Of a stretch of DNA of 64,000 bases, positions 58,279 through 64,000 are shown piece after piece. The DNA lies in contig NZ_JBHTCX010000003.1 in assembly GCF_042666875.1 (NCBI RefSeq), forward strand, positions 62,001-126,000. Reading direction: 5' to 3'. Source of the stretch: Brachybacterium sp042666875. GTDB taxonomy: Bacteria; Actinomycetota; Actinomycetes; Actinomycetales; Dermabacteraceae. Each line of letters begins with the position of its first letter. Position 1 is the stretch's first letter. Position numbers and translations under genes: made by a program. The notes beneath the pieces are model-generated. The model was not told where the DNA came from, made no database searches, and was given only the letters and a program-made list of their open reading frames with translations.

Positions 58279-59126
58279 TCACCGGGTGCATGCCCGTCCG
58301 AGTCGTGTCACCAGCTCGTGGCGGACTCCCTCGATATCCAGCGCCCGCACGATCCGGTGCGGCCCGTCGGGATCCGGGTCGAAGTCGGTGCAACCGTCCG
58401 CGCCGTCGATGCGGATCCGGCCGCGCTCGAACCGGAACAGCTCGGGCGCGACCATCGTCAGCACTGCAATCGGGTCGTGCGGCGTGTTCCAGTCGTGCCC
58501 GATCACGGACCAGTACCGGTGCACCTCACCGAGAAGCAGCTGTCCAGGTTCACCGTCGAGACCGGTCAGGTCGGCCTCCGTCAGCCGGACCTGCTCGGTG
58601 ATCTCGAGGCCGACGGCGGTGAGCTCGACACCGGCATCGAACACCACGCGGGCGGCGTCGACGTCGGAGCGGATGTTGTGGTCCGTGCGCCCGTCGAAGG
58701 CGCCGCCCATCATGGTGATCTCTCTGATCGCGCACCGAGGATGCTCGAGAGCCGCGGCCACGTTCGTGAGAGGGCCGATCGGGACGACGTGGCCGCCGGC
58801 TGCCAGCACATCCACCGCGCTGACGTTCTCCGCGAACTCCTGCTCGTCCAGGTCCTCGATGGTGGAGCCCTCGTGCCCGGCCCACCACGCGGGCTTGCCG
58901 GACCGGGTCTCGGCGAGGCCGGCCGCGATGATCGGGACGGCCCGCCCGGCGGAGGCGAAGACCTTCGCCACCAGGCGGGCCCGCAGCTCCACGTCGCCGT
59001 AGACCGTCGTGACCGCAGTGGCGTTCAGCTCGGGGAACCCAGGATGACCGCGAGCGCCAGGAGGTCGTCGACGTCGGTACCGATGTCGGTGTCGAGCACC
59101 AGCGACATACCGTCGGTCTCTGCCAT
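58279..59126 (-). pseudogene. Frameshifted inosine-uridine-type nucleoside hydrolase
   Basis: An intact product would be about 280 residues and hydrolyse nucleosides to base plus ribose. From ATG 59126 the frame gives SLVLDTDIGTDVDDLLALAV (the DxDxxxDD metal site), then reaches a TGA at 59025-59027. Downstream codons in another frame continue the family sequence from NATAVTTVYG on, with GPLTNVAAALEHP, GGAFDGRTDHNI and a final NTPHDPIAVL. One missing G/C in the run near 59027-59036 (CCCCGAGCTG in place of CCCCGGAGCTG) would restore a single frame. It is either a real inactivating deletion or a sequencing error. Both halves are otherwise conserved. Confidence 0.85.
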
Positions 59127-59166
59127 CAGTCAGTCCCTCTCCGTTCTTCGGCCCGACGGCAGTCTG

Positions 59167-59427
59167 CTATCGGTCGTAGGCATCTCGGCGGTGCGCTGCC
59201 CGGACGATCGTCACCGTGAGCTCTTCGTCGAGCACGTCGTAGATGACCCGATAATCACCGGCCCTGATCCGCCACGCCGTCCGCTCACCGACCAACTTCG
59301 TGGCCCCGTGGGGCCGTGGATTCGCAGCGAGGTCCTCCACGGCCGCGAGGACACGTTCCCGCGCCGGCCTCGGCAGCTTTTTCACCTGGCGCGCGGCAGC
59401 GCTCGTGAAGACGACTCGGTACCTCAC
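59167..59427 (-). CDS. RelE/ParE-family toxin
   Basis: An 86-residue toxin of the RelE fold: RYRVVFTSAAARQVKKLPRP (residues 2-21) is the first strand and helix, GERTAWRIRAGDYRVIYDVL (about 47-66) the central sheet, and VTIVRAAHRRDAY the C-terminal strand. Such toxins usually cleave mRNA at the ribosome. It is encoded after, and overlaps by four bases, the Phd/YefM antitoxin gene, giving translational coupling. Confidence 0.9.
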   Translation of the reverse strand: MRYRVVFTSAAARQVKKLPRPARERVLAAVEDLAANPRPHGATKLVGERTAWRIRAGDYRVIYDVLDEELTVTIVRAAHRRDAYDR

Positions 59428-59699
59428 AAGGCGATGTCGCGGCGCAGGTCGTCGAGGTCGATGCGCTCCCCGTCATCAGCCGCCTTGGCTTCTCGATACG
59501 CAGCGACATCCTGAGCCATCTCGTACTCCTCGAGCACCTGGAAATCTGCAGGGCTCACCAGGACTGCTGCGAGCTTTCCATTGCGCGTCACGCCGATTCG
59601 TTCCCCTCCGTACATCGTGCGGCCGAGCACGTCGGCAAGCTGGCGCCGGAGCTCTCGTGTGGACACTTCACTGCTCATGCTGTTCTCACCGCTCGACAT
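59424..59699 (-). CDS. Phd/YefM-family antitoxin
   Basis: A 91-residue antitoxin. The N-terminal DNA-binding and dimer region is STRELRRQLADVLGRTMYGG (about residues 13-32), followed by the typical GERIGVTRNGKLAAVLVSPADFQVLEEYE. The C-terminus wraps the toxin. I choose ATG 59699 because TACAGT lies six bases upstream; an internal ATG at 59678 has a weak GGTGAG site. Two palindromes upstream overlap the promoter for autorepression. The pair encodes a type II toxin-antitoxin system. Confidence 0.9.
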   Translation of the reverse strand: MSSGENSMSSEVSTRELRRQLADVLGRTMYGGERIGVTRNGKLAAVLVSPADFQVLEEYEMAQDVAAYREAKAADDGERIDLDDLRRDIAL

Positions 59700-59705
59700 G
59701 CAGCC

Positions 59706-59735
59706 ACTGTAGCGCTACCGGTCACTGTGTACACA
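59706..59735 (-). promoter_or_regulatory. Toxin-antitoxin promoter and operator
   Basis: TACAGT (59706-59711) ends six bases before the antitoxin ATG. GTAGCGCTAC (59709-59718) and TGTGTACACA (59726-59735) are perfect palindromes over the -10 and -35 areas. The second has the TGTACA core known for YefM operators. Confidence 0.6.
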
Positions 59736-59757
59736 CGGAACGCAGCGATGGGAGGCC

Positions 59758-60849
59758 TCAGTTCTCGAGCATCAGCCCGAAGCCCGGGGTCTGCGGGAGC
59801 ACGATCTGCCCGTCCTGCAGCGAGTACGCCGAGGCGTCGACGCCCTCGGTGGTGCCGGGAACCGCCTCGACCACGGGCACGCTGCCGAGTCCGGCCGCCA
59901 GGTGCGCGGCGTACAGCGTCTTCAGCGGGTGCCCCCACGCGTGGGGCGAGGCGACGACGCCGATCTCGCGGACGGTGGGCATGAGGCGCCGCCAGGCGGT
60001 GAATCCAAAGGAGAGCACGTCCATCAGCAGTACGTCCAGCAGCCCGTCCCGGGCGAGATCGAGCACGTGGTCGACGTCGGGGTCGTACTCCCCATCGGCC
60101 ACCATGACGTTCGAGCCGCTGCGGTCCCGGTGCGCTCGAACCTGCTGCAGACCCTCGGCGTGCTCGGCGAAGGGCTCCTCGATCCAGTACAGGTCGCAGT
60201 CCTCGACCTGTTCGAGAAACCGCAGGGTCTGCTCGGGGGTATAGCCGTCGTTCATGTCGACCAGCAGGCGGGCGTCCGGGTACGCCTCGCACACCGCGCG
60301 GACGACCTCGAGGTCCCGGGCCAGCCCCGCCTCGGAGGGCATCCAGCGGTTGCCCCGGCCGATCTTGAGCTTGAAGGCGCGGTATCCGGCGTCCCAGTCG
60401 GCGGCGCAGGAGGCCAGCACGCCGCTTACGCCGCGCGGGGAGTCGTCGGGGTCGAGATCATCGAAGTAGATCGCGCCGGAGTAGCAGGGCACGGGCGCGG
60501 TGCCGAGCCCGCCGAGCATCTGGTGGACGGGCACGTCGAGGATGGTGGCGGCGAGGTCGTGCAGCGCCACGTCCAGCGGCAGTGCCGCCGGGTCCAGCAC
60601 GCCGATGGCCGGGTCGAAGATCTCCTCGATGGGCGCGCCGACGCACGCGGTGAAGTCCGCCTCCGGCCCCTCGTACATGCCCCAGCCGACGTGCCCGGAG
60701 TCGGTGCGTGCCACGACGGCGAGCGCCGTCGGCCCCTCACCGTGCGCGCCGAGGCGGGCATTGCGGCCGATGGGGCGCGGATAACGGCTGCGGATCGGCC
60801 GGGTCTCGACGGCGGAGAGGCGGCGGCCGGTCAGATCGGTGGGGTTCAT
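59758..60849 (-). CDS. Enolase-superfamily (mandelate racemase/muconate lactonizing) enzyme
   Basis: A 363-residue enzyme of the enolase superfamily. The catalytic lysine is in FKLKIGRGNRW (about residue 159), metal ligands lie in LLVDMNDGYTP (about 193) and DLYWIEEPF (about 219), with further acidic residues in MVADGEYDPD, and a catalytic histidine in VASPHAWGHPLKT (about 302-314). This is the sugar-acid dehydratase/racemase type of layout. The substrate is unknown; a sugar acid fits the neighbouring gluconate-type permease. The ATG overlaps the stop of the GH43-like gene by four bases. Confidence 0.88.
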   Translation of the reverse strand: MNPTDLTGRRLSAVETRPIRSRYPRPIGRNARLGAHGEGPTALAVVARTDSGHVGWGMYEGPEADFTACVGAPIEEIFDPAIGVLDPAALPLDVALHDLAATILDVPVHQMLGGLGTAPVPCYSGAIYFDDLDPDDSPRGVSGVLASCAADWDAGYRAFKLKIGRGNRWMPSEAGLARDLEVVRAVCEAYPDARLLVDMNDGYTPEQTLRFLEQVEDCDLYWIEEPFAEHAEGLQQVRAHRDRSGSNVMVADGEYDPDVDHVLDLARDGLLDVLLMDVLSFGFTAWRRLMPTVREIGVVASPHAWGHPLKTLYAAHLAAGLGSVPVVEAVPGTTEGVDASAYSLQDGQIVLPQTPGFGLMLEN

Positions 60850-61715
60850 GCGCGGATCTCCAGGTCTCGGATGGTCAGCCCGCCACGGTCCCAGCCGCCG
60901 CCGGTGATCCAGGTGCGGGCAGGGTTCTCGGGGTCGGTGACGATCTCGGCGCAGTGCTCGTCGAGGTCGACGTCGACCTGCCCGGCGTCCTCGAAGTGCA
61001 ACGGGTCGCGCGAGTAGTAGGCCAGGGTGCGGTCGTACTCCCCCGATTCGCAGACGAACAGCAGCCAGCCGTCGCCGGCGCGGATGACGAAGGGCGACTC
61101 CGTCGGCCCGCCGACGGTGCCGGAGACGGTCGAGCGGTAGGCGACCGAGGGCTCCGACCAGGTCACCAGATCAGTGCTGGTGCGCACACCGACCTCGTGG
61201 AAGCCGCCGGTCGGCTCCGAGGTGCGGGTGCAGTAGAGCAGCCAGCGCTCGCCGTCGCGGAGGACCATCGGGTCGCGGGCGTCGTAGCCGTCGGCGAAGA
61301 GCGACCCGCCCTCGTGATGGGTCCAGGTGAAGAGATCGGTGCTGATGGCGAGCTCGATGCGGTAGTCGGCGTGGTCTGCGCGGCCGCCGCAGTAGAACAT
61401 CCAGGAGCGGCCGTCGTGGTGGATCACGTGGGGTGCCCAGACGTGCGTCTCGCCGATCTCCGTGCGGGCGTGGAGCACCGGGTCGTGGATCGTCCACTCA
61501 CTGCCGGTCAGGTCCGGGGCGGTGGCGTGGAGGAAGAGGTTCTCCCCCAGCGGATCGGCGGGTTCGGGATGCCAGATCCCGAAGACATGCCAGGTGCCGT
61601 CCGCGTCCCGGATGAGGGTGTGGTCGTTGATGTACCAGGGGTCCTCCGCCGACGGCGAGGCGTCGAGCAGGCGACGCTTGGCGCCGGGGATGAGGCGGAC
61701 TGGTGCTGGGGGCAC
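60846..61715 (-). CDS. GH43/GH32-like five-bladed beta-propeller glycosidase
   Basis: A 289-residue protein with five repeated WxxFY-type blades: DPWYINDHTLIRDADGTWHV (about residues 22-41), WAPHVIHHDGRSWMFYCGG, DARDPMVLRDGERWLLYCTR and a late WLLFVCESGEYDRTLAYYSR. This is the GH43/GH130-like propeller fold; the exact acid/base residues cannot be fixed. No signal peptide is seen. The GTG at 61715 has an ideal GAGGAG five bases upstream and is preferred over a TTG at 61760. It is the first gene of a pair with the enolase-superfamily gene. Confidence 0.8.
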   Translation of the reverse strand: MPPAPVRLIPGAKRRLLDASPSAEDPWYINDHTLIRDADGTWHVFGIWHPEPADPLGENLFLHATAPDLTGSEWTIHDPVLHARTEIGETHVWAPHVIHHDGRSWMFYCGGRADHADYRIELAISTDLFTWTHHEGGSLFADGYDARDPMVLRDGERWLLYCTRTSEPTGGFHEVGVRTSTDLVTWSEPSVAYRSTVSGTVGGPTESPFVIRAGDGWLLFVCESGEYDRTLAYYSRDPLHFEDAGQVDVDLDEHCAEIVTDPENPARTWITGGGWDRGGLTIRDLEIRA

Positions 61716-61745
61716 GGATGCTCCTCGTCGAGCAGGTGGCGGCGG

Positions 61746-61769
61746 GGAGTACGACAGCAATCGTGTACT
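61746..61769. promoter_or_regulatory. Inverted repeat upstream of the propeller glycosidase gene
   Basis: GAGTAC (61746-61751) and GTACTC (61764-61769) are perfect arms with 12 bases between, 31 bases before the GTG. A possible operator of an unidentified regulator. Confidence 0.45.
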
Positions 61770-61820
61770 CGTCCCGTCGACCCTAGCGTCACCCTCGCCC
61801 GGCGTACATGGCCGCCCACC

Positions 61821-63170
61821 TCAGAGCGGGGCGATGTTGAGGGCGGAGAAGAACGTGTTGTCGGGGTCGTAGGCGCGCTTGACTTCGCGCAGTCGCGTCA
61901 GCGTCTCGCCCGGATACGCAGCCGCCACATCCTCCTCGGTGGTGGGGTCGGAGAGGAAGTTGGGGTAGCGCCCCGTCAGGCCCAGTGCCTGCTCGGTGGC
62001 GTCGGCCCACTGCCTCGCGGGCTCCAGCTGCCCGGGATCCGCGGTGGCGGCGACGACGGCCACGGTGGCCTCGCGCTGCCGGTGGGCGAAGGCGGTCGCG
62101 TCCTCGGCCACCTCCGCCACGGCGCCGCCGAGGAAGCGAATCTGTACGGCGGCCATATCTGTAGCGCGCCGGCCGAGGGCCTCGAGCGCGGCGGCCGCCC
62201 AGGACGCGTCGGCGCCGTCGACGAACCCGGAGCGCACCACCGGATGCAGCTTCGCCGGCGCCGGAGGAGGGCCCTTGATCAGTTCGGGGTAGGGCGTGGG
62301 GCCGACCGTATCCAGCGCGGGCTCGCCCAGCTGCCTCAGCGGATCCAGCACGGACGGCGCATCCTCGGGGGCCCCGGAGTAACACAGGGCCATCACCAGC
62401 ACGGGGGCGCCGTGGAGCCGTTCGGGCAGCCACGGCACGGGAGGGGCGGCCATGAGATTCAGCATCGCCCCGAGTTCCCGGGGCCCGGTGCGCACGGCCC
62501 GGATCGCGCCGGCGAGCACCTCGGCGGTGGCGGGCACGGCGAGCATCCCGCCGGCGACGGTGCCTGCCGGGTGCAGGTCGAAACTCAGCTGCGTGACCAC
62601 TCCGAAGTTCCCGCCCCCGCCGCGCAGTGCCCAGAACAGCTCGGGGTGCTCGTCGGGGCCCGCCATGATCACGCTGCCGTCGGCCAGCACCACCTCGGCC
62701 GAGCGCAGGTTGTCGATGCTCAGCCCGTCGCGCCGGGTCAGGAAACCCACACCGCCGCCCAGGGTGATGCCGGCGATGCCGACCGTGGGGGCGTCGCCGA
62801 AGCCGGTGGTCAGGCCGTGCTCGTGTGCGGCGGCGAGATAGTCGGCGGCCAGCACCCCGCCGCCGACGGTCGCGATACGGGAGTCGGGGTCCATGGACAG
62901 CTGATCGAGTCCCCGCATGTCGAGGGTGAGGGCCCCGTCGACGATGCCACGGCGGGAGTGGCCGCCGCTGCGCACGGCCAGGGGCGCCCCGGCCTCGCGG
63001 GCGCCGCGCACGATCGTGGCGACCTCCCGCGTGCTGGTGGGTCGAGCGGCGGCGAGCGGGGAACGTCCGGGGGTGGCGAAGGGGATGTCGGTGGCGAGGT
63101 CATAGCCGGGCGAACCCGGCCGGAGGAAGCTGCGGCCGAGTGAGCGGGCCAGAGCGGGCACGGCGGTCAT
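61821..63170 (-). CDS. BBE-type FAD-linked oxidoreductase
   Basis: A 449-residue berberine bridge enzyme-like flavoprotein. The FAD-binding PCMH domain has RSGGHSRRG, with His71 for covalent FAD attachment; GDAPTVGIAGITLGGGVGFL (about residues 124-143) lacks the cysteine that forms a second link in bicovalent members. The BBE C-terminus is YPNFLSDPTTEEDVAAAYPG ... VKRAYDPDNTFFSALN. It oxidises an alcohol, sugar or aromatic compound; substrate unknown. The ATG has GCAGGAG upstream. The gene is divergent from the MarR gene, with a promoter in the shared 121-base gap. Confidence 0.92.
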   Translation of the reverse strand: MTAVPALARSLGRSFLRPGSPGYDLATDIPFATPGRSPLAAARPTSTREVATIVRGAREAGAPLAVRSGGHSRRGIVDGALTLDMRGLDQLSMDPDSRIATVGGGVLAADYLAAAHEHGLTTGFGDAPTVGIAGITLGGGVGFLTRRDGLSIDNLRSAEVVLADGSVIMAGPDEHPELFWALRGGGGNFGVVTQLSFDLHPAGTVAGGMLAVPATAEVLAGAIRAVRTGPRELGAMLNLMAAPPVPWLPERLHGAPVLVMALCYSGAPEDAPSVLDPLRQLGEPALDTVGPTPYPELIKGPPPAPAKLHPVVRSGFVDGADASWAAAALEALGRRATDMAAVQIRFLGGAVAEVAEDATAFAHRQREATVAVVAATADPGQLEPARQWADATEQALGLTGRYPNFLSDPTTEEDVAAAYPGETLTRLREVKRAYDPDNTFFSALNIAPL

Positions 63171-63207
63171 GGTGGCTCCTGCGGGGTTCGGCAGACGAGT
63201 GCAGAGT

Positions 63208-63242
63208 TCACTTCGCTCCCTGAACGTTAGGGCCCGAAGTGA
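63208..63242. promoter_or_regulatory. MarR-type operator candidate
   Basis: TCACTTCG (63208-63215) and CGAAGTGA (63235-63242) are perfect 8-base inverted arms 19 bases apart, flanking the -10 of the oxidoreductase promoter. It probably binds the divergent MarR protein. Confidence 0.55.
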
Positions 63243-63252
63243 TCTGCGTCAA
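63224..63252 (-). promoter_or_regulatory. Promoter of the FAD oxidoreductase gene
   Basis: On the minus strand TTGACG (63247-63252) and TAACGT (63224-63229) are 17 bases apart. The inverted repeat arms cover the spacer and the initial transcribed bases. Confidence 0.6.
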
Positions 63253-63291
63253 GGGCTCGGGTGACGGCGAGTGGCCTCTAAGCTGTCCGGC

Positions 63292-63747
63292 ATGATCGAC
63301 TGGACGAGGAAACCGGTGGCGGCGCTGATCCGGCACATGGATCAGCACACCAGCCAGGCGGCGGAGACCCTCTTCGCCCGCCACGGCGGCAGTCGGCCGA
63401 TCTACTTCATCCTCCTCGCGCTCCACGAGAAGGACCGCACCACTCAGCGCGAGCTGGCCGCGGTGGTCGACCTGCGCGAAGCCACCCTGAGCGAGCACCT
63501 GCGCGTGATGGCCGAGCGGGACCTGATCACCCGATACCGCCCACCCGAGAACCAGCGCACACAGCAGATCGCGCTGACCGAGCGCGGCACGGAGCTGTTC
63601 ACCACGCTGCGCACGGCGATCGAGGATTTCGATGCCCACGTGCGCGCGGCCGCCGGGACAGAGGCCGACCTCGCGCTGCTCTACGAGATGGGGCCCCGCA
63701 TCGCCGCTGCGGCGGACGAGTACATCGGCCGCACGACCGGCAACTGA
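63292..63747 (+). CDS. MarR-family transcriptional regulator
   Basis: A 151-residue winged-helix protein. The recognition helix is in TTQRELAAVVDLREATLSEH (about residues 55-74) followed by the wing YRPPENQRTQQIALTERG. The N- and C-terminal helices form the dimer and ligand pocket. It probably represses the divergent FAD oxidoreductase and itself. TAAGCT lies seven bases before the ATG, so the message may be leaderless. Its stop is 12 bases from the convergent truncated cupin gene. Confidence 0.9.
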   Translation: MIDWTRKPVAALIRHMDQHTSQAAETLFARHGGSRPIYFILLALHEKDRTTQRELAAVVDLREATLSEHLRVMAERDLITRYRPPENQRTQQIALTERGTELFTTLRTAIEDFDAHVRAAAGTEADLALLYEMGPRIAAAADEYIGRTTGN

Positions 63748-63759
63748 CGCCCCGGCTGC

Positions 63760-64000
63760 TCAGGGGGCCGCCGGGCCCCCACGAGATTGCAGGGAGACGC
63801 AGGTGAACACGGCCCCCTGCGCATCCCGGGCACGGTAGAGGTAGTCGTCCTCGGTGACCACGCGGCCCGAGCCCCCGGCCTCGATGAGCTGGACATCATC
63901 TCCGTCGACGATCTCGAGAGCGCCCTCGATGACGTGGATCATCGTGCCCGGCGAGGGCACGCCGGAGCCGCCCTGGTAGACGTCATCGCCGGTCAGCTTC
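63760..64000 (-). CDS. Cupin-domain protein, C-terminal part
   Basis: A minus-strand frame open to the window edge gives about 80 residues ending VSLQSRGGPAAP. GTMIHVIEGALEIVDGDDVQ and YLYRARDAQGAVFTCVSL are the second half of a double-stranded beta-helix; metal ligands that usually precede this lie outside the window. Start not visible, so function is unassigned. Confidence 0.75.
   Translation of the reverse strand, partial: KLTGDDVYQGGSGVPSPGTMIHVIEGALEIVDGDDVQLIEAGGSGRVVTEDDYLYRARDAQGAVFTCVSLQSRGGPAAP

Noticed and set aside
60708..63143. Open frame of about 810 codons on the plus strand
   Set aside because: It overlaps three minus-strand genes with recognisable folds (enolase superfamily, propeller, FAD oxidoreductase). 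Its composition is shadow-like.

Overview
The window is about 64 kb of very GC-rich, densely packed bacterial chromosome with short intergenic gaps, many ATGA stop/start overlaps and frequent GTG starts. The gene content (ANTAR and SpoIIE-type regulators, a FusB-like FBP protein, MecA_N-type penicillin-binding protein, GH172, many TetR/MarR/LacI regulators) fits a high-GC actinobacterium of the Micrococcales; a Brachybacterium-like organism is my best guess, not proven. No rRNA, tRNA, CRISPR, IS element or prophage was seen. Layout: 1-3.7 kb holds a minus-strand membrane-stress-like module (SPFH/SHOCT protein, zinc-ribbon membrane protein, small membrane protein, P-loop kinase). 3.7-13.9 kb holds two SBF-type transporters, a methyltransferase, an ArsR/SRPBCC pair, a fused ABC exporter, and a DesKR-like two-component system coupled to an ABC-2 exporter. 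13.9-18.1 kb holds an amidohydrolase, a GAF-ANTAR regulator and a multidomain PAS-SpoIIE-HATPase-STAS protein whose phosphatase and STAS sites look degenerate. 18.4-23.8 kb holds two TetR regulators, one following a small membrane protein with tandem operators, a VOC protein and a large Asp-box lipoprotein. 24-37.6 kb is mostly housekeeping: RIO kinase/nucleotidyltransferase pair, GNAT, nicotinamidase, flavin oxidoreductase, deaminase, penicillin-binding protein, PfkB kinase, glutathione peroxidase, a second SPFH protein and a DoxX protein. 37.7-44.6 kb is an AddB/AddA-like recombination pair followed by a P-loop kinase. 44.6-45.9 kb is a repeat- and hairpin-rich zone around the FBP gene, which has a leader ORF. 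45.9-54.4 kb is a sugar locus: divergent GH172/isomerase-family/LacI/aldo-keto reductase and ABC sugar importer operons, with mirror-image promoters that each carry a matching operator; its substrate may be a D-arabinofuranoside or fructofuranoside. 54.4-64 kb holds a gluconate-type permease, an APH-type kinase, GNAT, a nitrilase-family enzyme, a frameshifted nucleoside hydrolase, a YefM/RelE-type toxin-antitoxin pair with a TGTACA operator, an enolase-superfamily/GH43-like pair, a BBE-type FAD oxidoreductase divergent from a MarR regulator, and a truncated cupin. A recurring feature is a TANNNT-like hexamer placed exactly six bases before the start codon of at least ten genes, the signature of leaderless transcripts; it was used to choose several starts. 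All calls come from reading the sequence; none was checked by a database search.
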